Positions 30,574 to 45,300 of a DNA stretch of 64,000 nucleotides are shown piece after piece (the first letter of the stretch is position 1; every line of letters begins with the position of its first letter). Position numbers and translations under genes: made by a program. Source of the stretch: Mesostigma viride (lineage: Eukaryota; Streptophyta; Mesostigmatophyceae; Mesostigmatales; Mesostigmataceae); NCBI GenBank assembly GCA_009746045.1, contig RPFO01000310.1, positions 4,593,317-4,657,316 of the forward strand, in the 5' to 3' direction. Below the pieces are notes generated by a model. That model did not search any database. It was not told where the DNA came from and saw nothing but the letters and a program-made list of their open reading frames with translations.

Positions 30574-32998
30574 ACGTTAGTGCCCGTGCCCCTTTACTAA
30601 CGTTAGTGCCCAGCCCCCTCTGCTATCGTTAGTGCCCGTGCCCCTTTACTAACGATAGTGCCCAGCCCCCTCTGCTAACGTTAGTGCCCGTGCCCCTTTA
30701 CTAACGTTAGTGCCCAGCCCCCTCTGCTAACGTTAGTGCCCGTGCCCCTTCACTAACGTTAGTGCCCGTGCCCCTCTGCTAACGTTATTCCCGAGCCCCC
30801 TCTGCTATCGCTAATTCCCGTGCCCCTTTATATTTGGACCAGGAACACATCCCACAACTAGGCTCGACTATCCTACAACCAGGAACGTGTTTCCCACAAC
30901 TAGGAACGTGTATCCCACAACCAGGAACGTGTATCCCACAACCAGGAACGTGTTTCCCACAACCAGGAACGTGTTTCCCACAACCAGGAACGTGTATCCC
31001 ACAACCAGGAACGTGTTTCCCACAACCAGGAACGTGTTTCCCACAACCAGGAACAAGTATCCTACAACCAGGAACGTGTTTCCCACAACCAGGAACGTGT
31101 TTCCCACAACCAGGAACGTGTTTCCCACAACCAGGAACGTGTTCCCACAACCAGGAACGTGTTTCCCACAACCAGGAACGTGTTTCCCACAACCAGGAAC
31201 GTGTTTCCCACAACCAGGAACGTGTTTCCCACAACCAGGAACGTGTATCCCACAACCAGGAACGTGTATCCTACAACCAGGAACGTGTTTCCCACAACCA
31301 GGAACGTGTTTCCCACAACCAGGAACGTGTTTCCCACAACCAGCAACGTGTTTCCCACAACCAGGAACGTGTTTCCCACAACCAAGAACAAGTATCCTAC
31401 AACCAGGAACGTGTTTCCCACAACCAGGAACGTGTATCCCACAACCAGGAACGTGTATCCTACAACCAGGAACGTGTTTCCCACAACCAGGAACGTGTTT
31501 CCCACAACCAGGAACGTGTTTCCCACAACCAGGAACGTGTTTCCCACAACCAGGAACGTGTTTCCCACAACCAGCAACGTGTTTCCCACAACCAGGAACG
31601 TGTTTCCCACAACCAAGAACAAGTATCCTACAACCAGGAACGTGTTTCCCACAACCAGGAACGTGTTTCCCACAACCAGGAACGTGTTTCCCACAACCAG
31701 GAACGTGTTTCCCACAACCAGGAACGTGTTTCCCACAACCAGGAACGTGTTTCCCACAACCAGGAACGTGTATCCTACAACCAAGAACGTGTTTCCCACA
31801 ACCAGGAACGTGTATACCACAACCAGGAACAAGTATCCTACAACCAGGAACAAGTATCCTACAACCAGGAACGTGTTTCCCACAACCAGGAACGTGTTTC
31901 CCACAACCAGGAACGTGTATCCTACAACCAGGAACGTGTTTCCCACAACCAGGAACGTGTATCCTACAACCAGGAACGTGTTTCCCACAACCAGGAACGT
32001 GTTTCCCACAACCAGGAACGTGTTTCCCACAACCAGGAACAAGTATCCCACAACAAGGAACACATCCCACAACCAGGAACGTGTATCCCACAACCAGGAA
32101 CAAGTATCCCACAACAAGGAACGTGCATCCCACAACCAGGAACACATCCCACAACCAGGAACGACTATCCCACAACCAGGAACGTGCATCCCACAACCAG
32201 GAACAAGTATCCCACAACAAGGAACACATCCCACAACCAGGAACGTGTATCCCACAACCAGTCGCGCAGTCGGTCTGAATGACTGGCATTATACCGTGCG
32301 TCATATTCGTCTCCGGCTTGGCAGTGCCGTCATCCTGCATACAAAAAGAACATTGGAGCCAGCACTTTCCCGCGGGTTGTAGCCGATATTCCTCCATGCA
32401 GCGATATTCACCAATGCGCTATCAATAAACAAGTCGACACCATCCGGTATGTAAAAAAAGCACGCTGCTGGCCACGACGGTCACGGCGATGATGAACGAC
32501 AATAACAAGAACGCCTAATAGCAGGCGTCATACAAACTAGAACAGACTGGAACAACTACTTACCCAGTCGTCTGTGATCTTGACGCAGAGCCTGGTTTAC
32601 AAGGAAGCGAGGGAAACCGGCCACTATGAGCACCCCTACTTAACCCACATAATGAAGGTTAGGAATCCTCCCCATCATGCTAACCGTAGACTCGGTGAAA
32701 CGCCCCATGCTACAAATACGATAGCCCAGCAACGACTACTTGCGGCCATCACCTTGTCCAGTTCTGGCTGGCTGTGCGGCGGTAATTTTACCAAGTTTAA
32801 AAATGTTACGCCGCACCAGTCTGTGCTTTTTTACGTAGTACCAGTGTAGTGTAGAAATCTGCCAAAAGAGCAAACGCCCAAAGCCAACTTCCAAGACGCC
32901 CAAAGCCAAATTCCAAGACGCCCAAAGTGTGACACAAAGCCCAAAGGCGGGCGAGTCTGGCGCGGCGCCGGCCATTGGGCCCCGGAATAAGAAATACC
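30574..32998 (-). repeat. Right terminal inverted repeat, ~2.4 kb
   Basis: Inverse copy of 16577-18971. It contains the AACGTTAG units (30574-30800), the spacer, the 21-bp array (about 30841-32262, ~68 copies) and ~735 bp of outer sequence. The non-array parts are almost identical to the left arm, implying recent insertion or gene conversion between arms. Confidence 0.93.
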
Positions 32999-33008
32999 GA
33001 CCGCGTAG
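32999..33008. repeat. Target-site duplication, right copy (GACCGCGTAG)
   Basis: Identical to 16567-16576, immediately after the right terminus GAAATACC. Confidence 0.85.
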
Positions 33009-33382
33009 GCACTAGGCACCACGACCCTCTACAATACATGCCGTCACGGCCCAATAACGACACACTTAAGCAGTACTTTACCCTTGCTTTACCTACCTAC
33101 ATCTGTAGTGTGTACACTGTCACGTGTTAAGTGAAGGGTGACCCTTCCATGAGGACAAGCAGAACTCCAGTCCAGTGAATAGTTCCACTGTAGTTCTGGC
33201 ACGAATACTGATTAAATGGCAAACAGAAAATACGATGGGTATGCCACAGTAAGAACAAAAAATGTCATGGAAATATAATTAACTATTGGCCTTCCTTTCA
33301 TGTTACCGGGGATTGTGGGGCAGAGAATCGCCGTGTTCGCAGTTGAAGGACGCTCGACCGCGTCCGCTTAGTGTTCGTCATC
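33009..33382. promoter_or_regulatory. RabGGTase-alpha upstream region; right half of the interrupted divergent region
   Basis: 374 bp between the element and the ATG at 33383. No core promoter element is clear. Together with 16006-16576 it would have formed a ~935-bp divergent intergenic region before insertion. Confidence 0.5.
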
Positions 33383-36300
33383 ATGCACGGAAGGCCGAGG
33401 ACAGGAGCCCATCAGGATGAAGCAAAGGAAGCTGAGACACGCAAGAAGGTCCAGCTGTATTGCAGACTTAGCAGCGACGTGATTGCACGCCGAAACCAGC
33501 GCCGGTAAGTTACAACTGGTTCACCCGAACTGCCAGGGTCTCGTTGATTTCCAAATAAATCTTGAAATGAAAAGCTTATGAAGTTCCTCAGCTTGATGTT
33601 AGTTAGCGATTCGGGACCACCGCCTGCTTTTCAGTATAAGAACCGCTGAAAATTTTCCACGTAAGCCGATCGCTGATCACTTGTAGTCACCTGGTGCTTC
33701 AGTATCATACCACCAGGATCCCCCAATATCCCGCTATATAGCATGTGATGCGTTTTGTCGCCAGCCGAGAGGCTGGTCTTTTGCATGCGGTTGGTACAAC
33801 TGCGTGACTAGCTTATGCATCCACTGTTGCATTGGGCCAATGATGACGGAATTGTCTCGTAGCCGTTCCACCGATTTTCTATCGAATGGCCACATATTCG
33901 GTTCCTGGCTCCTGCAAAAGCAAGTTGCTTTCCCCATACCTGCGTACCTGCACATTTTTTATTCACCGCATCTCATTAACAACGTCTTCTCCGTCTGGCC
34001 TACAAGAGAGCATTTTATCATCCAAAGTACAGCTTCCGCACAAAAAATGTGGTAATTAATTGTGGTAAGCTGTGTAGCTCAGTTTTTTTCTGGCTGTCCA
34101 TGGCGGTTCCTTGCCTTGTCGCCGCTTACTTCATCCGTATCATCAAACTTCATTCGATGAGTTTTCCTATCCTTGATCACGGGTCTGTATGTCAGGGCAT
34201 GGCGCCCGCAGCCACATCGTGTTTGCTTCCATGTCTCTTCCTATATGAGGAGAGAGTCAACATAGCCGGTTCCCCTTCGTGCATGCTACTGCTTGGATGG
34301 CTGCAAGGGACTCCTTGCCTGCATCTAGCAGACAAAACAGCAGTTTGAGCGTTCGATCGTGTCCCCTCACATCCTGCCTACAGTACTGTAGACTTCCGGA
34401 GGACCACCTCTCCCCCAACCAGGCTCATAGCATGCACACTCCACTGCACTCTACCATCCGTCCCACTTGGGACAAGCCCACCTTACCATTACCGATTGCT
34501 GTTTTCTCATCCCCCAACCACGGGGCGCCACACGTGGGCGTATGTATATATACCTCCCAGGTTTGACCCTGAGTCCCTGGGCCTGACCGCAGCACTGCTG
34601 GAGCTGAACCCTGAGTTCCTGACAGTATGGAACTACCGCCGCGACGCCGTGACGCACTGGCTGGAGCAGCATGCACCGAGGGATCACGCGGCGGCTGACC
34701 CTGTTGTCGCTGCCGCCGCCACCACCTCTGCACATCCGCAGCAGGCGCAGGATGCGCCCGCTGCTACTGGCAACGGGCACTATAATGCTGGCGCCGCTGC
34801 TGCTAGCATCAATGGTGGAGCCCTGGATGGCCATGTGGCGGATGCAGGCAGGCCTGACGAGGGCAGGGATGTGGCAGCAGGGGCGGCGGCAGCTGTGCCG
34901 GCACCTGCGGGGGCTGACGAGGGTGCGCGTGAGCATTTCCCCCAGAAGCTGCGAGAAGTGGTGGAGGAAGAACTCAAGCTGGTGAGTGGCAGGTTTGGGG
35001 AAAACCCTAGCTGTGAGTGGGTAGGGTTGGTATGACATGAAGTCTGGTTGGAGGCAAGTGCGGTGTTCTTGTACGCACGTTCGTGGGTTGCGTGTGTAGG
35101 AGCCGTGCAACTATGGTGTTTGATGTTCGCATCAGCGGATGTGCTTGGTGGCTGTCACCTAACCGCCATGTTCCCTGGGCGTGCGTGCCCTTTTTGTGAC
35201 GCCCCTGCACGCCGCTGTCTTTCTCTTCCATGCTTCCTAATTACAGGCCGAGAAAGCACTGCGCAAGAACGCCAAGGCGTACGGGCCGTGGTACCACAGA
35301 AAGGTGAGGTTTCGATGCCCCTGTATCATCCTGGGCACGTGGGGGTGAGGGGGGGGGACATTTCCTGGGCGCTCGCCACCCGCCTGTGTGTGCAGATAGT
35401 TCTCTTCGTACTTAAATTGCCATCCAGCATGCGTCATCGGTGCTTTGAACGGAATGTCCGTCTTGAAGCCAGGGATCCCGCTTGTTTCCTTTTCTCTACA
35501 TCTTGCATCAATTATGCGGACGTGTGTACCTCCTGGCACTAATACGTCCCAATGTTACTTGGTTGTATTATGCATGCCCCGAATGTGTCGTTTTCCCTTG
35601 GCTCCAGTGGGTACTGTCCCTTGCCCTCCGCCACGGCATTGGCTCCGACCTGCTGCAGCGCGAGCTCCTCCTGTGTGCCAAGCTGCTGGATGCCGACGAG
35701 CGCAACTTCCACGGGTGGCTGCACCGCCGGTTTGTGGCGGAGCAGCTCGGGCGGTCGCCAGCGCAAGAGCGTCAGTTCTGCGAGCAGAAGATCAACCAGA
35801 ACTTCAGCAACTACTCGGCGTGGCACTATCGCAGGTGTGTGCGACCGTGGGGGGGAGGGTGACAGCCTGGCTGTGCTTGTCGGGTCTTGGACATTGCCTG
35901 TGTTTGTGTGAAGCTGCGCCCCACTGACTTGCACCGCTTCTCGTTCCGTCCTATAATCCTCCAATCCCTGCTCGCACGCGCTGCTCCCTGAACAGCTCCC
36001 TCCTGCCCCTGGATGGCGTCAAGCCCACCCCACTGCACGGGACACCTGGCACAGACGTGCTGGCTTCGCCGGCATCCTTAGACGCCAGCATACCCGTCAT
36101 GCGCTCCGAGTTTGAGCTTGTGCAGAACGCCTTCTTCACCGAACCCGAGGACCAGAGCGGGTGGATGTACCACCGCTGGCTGCTGGCACGCGCGGTGAGC
36201 CCCTGCACCCTTTACCCTATACCCTATACCCTATACCCTTTACCCTATACCCTATTCCCTATACCCTATACCCTATACCCTCTACCCTATGCCCTACACA

Positions 36301-39300
36301 CTATACCCTAGACCCTAGACCCTAAACCCTAGACCCTAGACCCTAGACCCTAGACCCTAGACCCTAGACCCTAGACCCTAGACCCTAGACCCTAGACCCT
36401 AGACCCTAGACCCTAGACCCTAGACCCTAGACCCTAGACCCTAGACCCTAGACCCTAGACCCTAGACCCTAGACCCTAGACCCTAGACCCTAGACCCTAG
36501 ACCCTAGACCCTAGACCCTAGACCCTAGACCCTAGACCCTAGACCCTAGACCCTAGACCCTAGACCCTAGACCCTAGACCCTAGACCCTAGACCCTAGAC
36601 CCTAGACCCTAGACCCTAGACCCTAGACCCTAGACCCTAGACCCTAGACCCTAGACCCTAGACCCTAGACCCTAGACCCTAGACCCTAGACCCTAGACCC
36701 TAGACCCTAGACCCTAGACCCTAGACCCTAGACCCTAGACCCTAGACCCTAGACCCTAGACCCTAGACCCTAGACCCTAGACCCTAGACCCTAGACCCTA
36801 GACCCTAGACCCTAGACCCTAGACCCTAGACCCCAGACCCCAGACCCCAGACCCCAGACCCCAGACCCCAGACCCCAGACCCCAGACCCCAGACCCCAGA
36901 CCCCAGACCCCAGACCCCAGACCCCAGACCCCAGACCCCAGACCCCACACCCCACACCCCACACCCCACACCCCACACCCCACACCCCACACCCCACACC
37001 CCACACCCCACACCCCACACCCCACACCCCACACCCCACACCCACACCCCACACCCCACACCCACACCCCACACCCCACACCCCACACCCCCACACCCCA
37101 CACCCACACCCACACCCCACACCCCACACCCCACACCCCACACCCCACACCCCACACCCACACCCCACACCCACACCCCACACCCCACACCCACACCCCA
37201 CACCCCACACCCCACACCCCACACCCCACACCCCACACCCCACACCCCACACCCCACACCCCACACCCCACACCCCACACCCCACACCCCACACCCCACA
37301 CCCCACACCCCACACCCCACACCCCACACCCCACACCCCACACCCCACACCCACACCCCACACCCCACACCCCACACCCACACCCCACACCCCACACCCC
37401 AGACCCCAGACCCCAGACCCCAGACCCCAGACCCCTGACCCCTGACCCCTGACCCCTGACCCCTGACCCCTGACCCCTGACCCCTGACCCCTGACCCCTG
37501 ACCCTGACCCCTGACCCCTGACCCCTGACCCCTGACCCCTGACCCCTGACCCCTGACCCCTGACCCCTGACCCCTGACCCCTGACCCCTGACCCCTGACC
37601 CCTGACCCCTGACCCCTGACCCCTGACCCCTGACCCCTGACCCCTGACCCTTGACCCCTGACCCCTGACCCCTGACCCCTGACCCCCGACCCCGGACCCC
37701 CGACCCCGGACCCCCGACCCCGGACCCCCGACCCCGGACCCCGGACCCCACACCCTCCACCCTCCACCCTCCACCCTCCACCCTCCACCCTCCACCCTCC
37801 ACCCTCCACCCTCCACCCTCCACCCTCCACCCTCCACCCTCCACCCTCCACCCCCCACCCTTTACCCTCCACCCTCCACCCTCCACCCTCCACCCTCCAC
37901 CCTCCACGCTCCACGCTCCACCCTCCACCCTCCACCCTCCACCCTCCACCTTCCACCCTCCACCCTCCACCCTCCACCCTCCACCCTCCACCCTCCACCC
38001 TCCACCCTCCACCCTCCACCCTCCACCCTCCACCCTCCACCCTCCACCCTCCACCCTCCACCCTCCACCCTCCACCCTCCACCCTCCACCCTCCACCCTC
38101 CACCCTCCACCCTCCACCCTCCACCCTCCACCCTCCACCCTCCACCCTCCACCCTCCACCCTCCACCCTCCACCCTCCACCCTCGACCCTCGACCCTCGA
38201 CCCTGGACCCTGGACCCTGGACCCTGGACCCTGGACCCTGGACCCAGGACCCTGGACCCTGGACCCTAGACCCTGGACCCTGGACCCTGGACCCTGGACC
38301 CTATACCCTATACCCTATACCCGAGACCCTAGACCCTAGACCCTAGACCCTATGCCCTATACCCTATACCCTATACCCGAGACCCGAGACCCGAGACCCG
38401 AGACCCGGTACCCGAGACCCGAGACCCTAGACCCTAGACCCTAACCCCTATACCCTATACCCTATACCCTATACCCTATACCCTATACCCTATACCCTAT
38501 ACCCTATACCCTATACCCTATACCCTATACCCTATACCCTATACCCTATACCCTATACCCTATACCCTATACCCTATACCCTATACCCTATACCCTATAC
38601 CCTATACCCTATACCCTATACCCTATACCCTATACCCTATACCCTATACCCTATACCCTATACCCTATACCCTATACCCTATACCCTATACCCTATACCC
38701 TATACCCTATACCCTATACCCTATACCCTATACCCTATACCCTATACCCTATACCCTATACCCTATACCCTATACCCTATACCCTATACCCTATACCCTA
38801 TACCCTATACCCTATACCCTATACCCTATACCCTATACCCTATACCCTATACCCTATACCCTATACCCTATACCCTATACCCTAAACCCTATACCCTATA
38901 CCCTATACCCTATACTCTATACCCTATACCCTATACCCTATACCCTATACCCTATACCCTATACCCTATACCCTATACCCTATACCCTATACCCTATACC
39001 CTATACCTTATACCCTCTACCCTATACCCTATACCCTATACCCTATACCCTATACCCTATACCCTATACCCTATACCCTATACCCTATACCCTATACCCT
39101 ATACCCTATACCCTATACCCTATACCCTATACCCTATACCCTATACCCTATACCCTATACCCTATACCCTATACCCTATACCCTATACCCTATACCCTAT
39201 ACCCTATACCCTAACCCCTATACCCTATACCCTATACCCTATACCCTATACCCTATACCCTATACCCTATACCCTATACCCTATACCCTATACCCTATAC

Positions 39301-42300
39301 CCTATACCCTATACCCTATACCCTATACCCTATACCCTATACCCTATACCCTATACCCTATACCCTATACCTATACCCTATACCCTATACCCTATACCCT
39401 ATACCCTATACCCTATACCCTATACCCTATACCCTATACCCTATACCCTATACCCTATACCCTATACCCTATACCCTATACCCTATACCCTATACCCTAT
39501 ACCCTATACCCTATACCCTATACCCTATACCCTATACCCTATACCCTATACCCTATACCCTATACCCTATACCCTATACCCTATACCCTATACCCTATAC
39601 CCTATACCCTATACCCTATACCCTATACCCTATACCCTATACCCTATACCCTATACCCTATACCCTATACCCTATACCCTATACCCTATACCCTATACCC
39701 TATACCCTATACCCTATACCCTATACCCTATACCCTATACCCTATACCCTATACCCTATACCCTATACCCTATACCCTATACCCTATACCCTATACCCTA
39801 TACCCTATACCCTATACCCTATACCCTATACCCTATACCCTATACCCTACCCTACACCCTACACCCTATACCCTATACCCTATACCCTATACCCTATACC
39901 CTATACCCTATACCCTATACCCTATACCCTATACCCTATACCCTATACCCTATACCCTATACCCTATACCCTATACCCTATACCCTATACCCTATACCCT
40001 ATACCCTATACCCTATACCCTATACCCTATACCCTATACCCTATACCCTATACCCTATACCCTATACCCTATACCCTATACCCTATACCCTATACCCTAT
40101 ACCCTATACCCTATACCCTATACCCTATACCCTATACCCTATACCCTATACCCTATACCCTATACCCTATACCCTATACCCTATACCCTATACCCTATAC
40201 CCTATACCCTATACCCTATACCCTATACCCTATACCCTATACCCTATACCCTATACCCTATACCCTATACCCTATACCCTATACCCTATACCCTATACCC
40301 TATACCCTATACCCTATACCCTATACCCTATACCCTATACCCTATACCCTATACCCTATACCCTATACCCTATACCCTATACCCTATACCCTATACCCTA
40401 TACCCTATACCCTATACCCTATACCCTATACCCTATACCCTATACCCTATACCCTATACCCTATACCCTATACCCTATACCCTATACCCTATACCCTATA
40501 CCCTATACCCTATACCCTATACCCTATACCCTATACCCTATACCCTATACCCTATACCCTATACCCTATACCCTATACCCTATACCCTATACCCTATACC
40601 CTATACCCTATACCCTATACCCTATACCCTATACCCTATACCCTATACCCTATACCCTATACCCTATACCCTATACCCTATACCCTATACCCTATACCCT
40701 ATACCCTATACCCTATACCCTATACCCTATACCCTATACCCTATACCCTATACCCTATACCCTATACCCTATACCCTATACCCTATACCCTATACCCTAT
40801 ACCCTATACCCTATACCCTATACCCTATACCCTATACCCTATACCCTATACCCTATACCCTATACCCTATACCCTATACCCTATACCCTATACCCTATAC
40901 CCTATACCCTATACCCTATACCCTATACCCTATACCCTATACCCTATACCCTATACCCTATACCCTATACCCTATACCCTATACCCTATACCCTATACCC
41001 TATACCCTATACCCTATACCCTATACCCTATACCCTATACCCTATACCCTATACCCTATACCCTATACCCTATACCCTATACCCTATACCCTATACCCTA
41101 TACCCTATACCCTATACCCTATACCCTATACCCTCTACCCTCTACCCTCTACCCTCTACCCTCTACCCTCTACCCTCTACCCTCTACCCTCTACCCTCTA
41201 CCCTCTACCCTCTACCCTCTACCCTCTACCCTCTACCCTCTACCCTCTACCCTCTACCCTCTACCCTCTACCCTCTACCCTCTACCCTCTACCCTCTACC
41301 CTCTACCCTCTACCCTCTACCCTCTACCCTCTACCCTCTACCCTCTACCCTCTACCCTCTACCCTCTACCCTCTACCCTCTACCCTCTACCCTCTACCCT
41401 CTACCCTCTACCCTCTACCCTCTACCCTCTACCCTCTACCCTCTACCCTCTACCCTCTACCCTCTACCCTCTACCCTCTACCCTCTACCCTCTACCCTCT
41501 ACCCTCTACCCTCTACCCTCTACCCTCTACCCTCTACCCTCTACCCTCTACCCTCTACCCTCTACCCTCTACCCTCTACCCTCTACCCTCTACCCTCTAC
41601 CCTCTACCCTCTACCCTCTACCCTCTACCCTCTACCCTCTACCCTCTACCCTCTACCCTCTACCCTCTACCCTCTACCCTCTACCCTCTACCCTCTACCC
41701 TCTACCCTCTACCCTCTACCCTCTACCCTCTACCCTCTACCCTCTACCCTCTACCCTCTACCCTCTACCCTCTACCCTCTACCCTCTACCCTCTACCCTC
41801 TACCCTCTACCCTCTACCCTCTACCCTCTACCCTCTACCCTCTACCCTCTACCCTCTACCCTCTACCCTCTACCCTCTACCCTCTACCCTCTACCCTCTA
41901 CCCTCTACCCTCTACCCTCTACCCTCTACCCTCTACCCTCTACCCTCTACCCTCTACCCTCTACCCTCTACCCTCTACCCTCTACCCTCTACCCTCTACC
42001 CTCTACCCTCTACCCTCTACCCTCTACCCTCTACCCTCTACCCTCTACCCTCTACCCTCTACCCTCTACCCTCTACCCTCTACCCTCTACCCTCCACCGT
42101 CCACCGTCCACCGTCCACCGTCCACCGTCCACCGTCCACCGTCCACCGTACACCGTACACCGTACACCGTACACCGTACACCGTACACCGTACACCGTAC
42201 ACCCTCCACCCTCCACCCTCCACCCTCCACCCTCCACCCTCCACCCTGCACCCTACACCCTACACCCTTCACCCTACACCCTACACCCTACACCCTACAC

Positions 42301-45300
42301 CCTACACCCTACACCCTACACCCTACACCCTACACCCTACACCCTACACCCTACACCCTACACCCTACACCCTACACCCTACACCCTACACCCTACACCC
42401 TACACCCTACACCCTACACCCTACACCCTACACCCTACACCCTACACCCTACACCCTACACCCTACGCCCTACGCCCTACGCCCTACGCCCTACGCCCTA
42501 CGCCCTACGCCCTACGCCCTACGCCCTACGCCCTACGCCCTACGCCCTACACCCTACACCCTCCACCCTCCACCCTCCACCCTCCACCCTCCACCCTCCA
42601 CCCTCCACCCTCCACCCTCCACCCTCCACCCTCCACCCTCCACCCTCCACCCTCCACCCTCCACCCTCCACCCTCCACCCTCCGCCCTCCGCCCTCCGCC
42701 CTACACCCTACACCCTACACCCTACACCCTACACCTTACACCCTACACCCTACACCCTACACCCTACACCCTATACCCTACACCCTAACACATATCACTA
42801 CTGTGTGCTGATGTGGCAGGTCACCATGGCAGGGCCTCCTCTCCTTGGCAGCTTCCCATCGCTTGGGTCAACACTGCATGTCGCCCCCAGCAGCACCCAG
42901 GATGTCCCGCCAGGAACGCTGCACCTGCCTCCCGCTTCAGCTGTCCCAAGCGCTCAACCTCCTCGCATCACGCTCATCTTTGCGGCCCCGGTGGCCGATC
43001 CAGGCACCAGGGTGCACCTGAGGGTGCTGACTGGCATGCTTGACGTAGGGGCAGAGCTTAGCAGCGCAACTTGTCCCTCTGGCAGCGTCGCTGGGGTCGG
43101 AGACCGTCACGGTGCCTGGGTGTCCGTGCCAGTGACCTGGGAGCCTACCGTGCTGTCTACTGGCGTACCATTCAAGGGTGACAGCTGTGCAGCGGGGCCC
43201 AGCAGCGCGGCTACGATGGGGTCGCCAGCCGATGCCGATGCAGGGGCGAGGCCGGCGATGGCAAGGACGTCACGGTTGCCGCATGCTCAAGTCTGGTCGT
43301 GCCAGCTGCCTCGTAGCCTGACTGCGGCGAGGATGCCAGGTGTGCCGGAAGGGGATGCTGGAGGCAGGGGCGTTGAGGTGAAAGCCTGCCTGGTTTTCGA
43401 GGATGGTGAGTTGCACATTATCTTTTGCTCATATCCACCGGTCTCCACTAGGCTAGACGACAACATTTTCACAGACCAACCCCCTTTCAGTAGGACCGCA
43501 AGGAACGGGGGTGGAACCTGCGTACCTTGGTGTTAATGCAGAGGCCCTTGTTTTGGTCCCTGGGTTTTGTCCAGCTGGGTGTGTCCCCTGTCCCTGGTCA
43601 CATGCCCCTGGTTTCGCCCGTGTGCCTCTCGCTTCAAACGCGTGTCTGTCACACCCTCCTTTGCACGCCGCCCAGCTTGCGTCCTTCTGTGAATGGGTGT
43701 CAGATATTGCCTTGGATTCCTATGACAAAGCCCAGCCCAGCGGAGGTTAACAAGATATGCCCTTCCTCTTGTGGATCGGCAGGGGGGCTGGAGCAAGGCA
43801 GGCAAGGCCTGGGATCGGACCAGCCCGGCAGCACGCACAAGAGGGTGGTGCCGTTCTGCATCGCCGTGCAGAGTGGGGATGAGAGCTCTTCGACCGCGGC
43901 AGATGGCGTCCACGCCACGGACGCAGCAAGCGCTTGGGCGGAGCTGGACGGCCGGTGGCCTGAGAGAAATGTGGAGGCCGTGGCAACGAGTGCAGAGGTT
44001 TCTGCGGAGAGGGGTGCGGCCGTTGTGGTCCAGGAAGCGGGGCAGGGAACTGATCCTGTGCAGGGCATGTTGCGGGAGCAGCAGGCCATGTGTGAGCAGC
44101 TGCTGGAGCTGGAGCAAGACAGGTAAAGCTTGACCCATGATTCCATGTGCTGCCATCATGCTCCGTGCTGGCCACCGGGGCTCCATGGTGCTGCTCAATG
44201 ATGCTGCTCGGTGCTGATCAATGGTGCTGGTCAGTGATGTTGCTGAATGATGTCTCTCAGTGCTGGTCAATGGTGCTGCTCAAGGATGTTGCCCAATGGT
44301 GCTGCTCAAGGATGTTCAATGGTCCTCCACGATGCTGCTGCCTGGGTATACCATCTCTTGTGTGCGGTGAGGATGATTATGTGATAGTTGATTATGTGAT
44401 TGGATACCGCACCATCTCATGCTCCGCCCACTTGCCAAGGCAAGTCAGCCGAGGGGGGGGGAGCGGGGTGGACCTGTGCCGCAAGCATGCTTCTGGCATG
44501 GGCAGGGTGGGAATGAGTAGCCATCGACAGGGCCAGCTGCAGCTTTTGTTGTATGTTTGGATGATTGCAAACCTGACACAGGCCTGTATATCCTGGTTGT
44601 GTTCTTGTAAATCCATGCATCAGTGTCAAAGTCTTATGGAACATCGGTGGCGTGTTGCATGTGGACGGCGATGCCCTGCTCAGTATGCCATCTAAATTAA
44701 ATTTAAAAAATAAATTGGAACATATTTCCGTGGGAAGCACATGTAGCACATATCATATGCCATCTAGTATGTAATTTCACGCAAGAAGCGGACATGGCTG
44801 TTGTCTCATGGCATGGATTTTCTGATGTCCTCTTTCGTGCTCCTGCTCTTCTCTTCTTTGGCCATGGGTGTACCTGGCATCACCGTGTAGTGTTTCCCTG
44901 GGTGCCCCCTCTCAATCACCCAAGCATGCGCCCATTCACCCATCAGGCATGACTTCCCTTCTCCTCAGTTCTCCAACTACCCCAAGTCTTACTTACCTCC
45001 CTCCTAAGTCCCCCGGGCCCTTGTCCCCATCTCACCCGGTATTTGCCCCGCTATCTTTTGGCCCCCGTGTCCTCCCCACACACCCTCCTACTTCCCTGCC
45101 CTCTCCGCTCTCTCCCGTCAGCAAGTGGCCCATGCTGACGCTGGCACGCGTGCTGGAAGCGCAGCAGCTTGTCGACCAGTGCGCACGCAGCACCGTCAGC
45201 GTTTCTTCGCTGGATGACATTGACTGGCAGGCACTGGATGCAAGGGTGAAGGTGGGTCGCTTGTGCAGGGTTGCAACCTCCGTTTGCTGTGCAATTTTTG

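Larger units (their letters stand above)
16577..32998. mobile_element. 16.4-kb giant TIR element (Mutator-like/foldback candidate), non-autonomous
   Basis: The outer ends are GGTATTTCTTATTCCGGGGC at 16577 and its exact reverse complement ending at 32998, flanked by a perfect 10-bp direct repeat. The arms are about 2.4 kb and nearly identical outside their tandem arrays. The interior (18972-30573) holds a LINE, an ORF1-only element, a tandem duplication and smaller insertions. I see no open frame resembling a transposase, so mobility would have to be supplied elsewhere. A 9-11 bp duplication with long TIRs is typical of Mutator-like elements; hAT gives 8 bp and CACTA 3 bp. The superfamily call is inference. 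Confidence 0.8.

Noticed and set aside
30834-32397. Open frames of 400-509 codons in the right arm
   Set aside because: Same minisatellite in inverse orientation; artefacts of a repeat length divisible by three.
36812-38180. Gly/Val/Trp-rich open frames up to 453 codons on the minus strand
   Set aside because: Heptamer satellite in an intron. Three frames give near-identical products because 7-bp units cycle through all frames.
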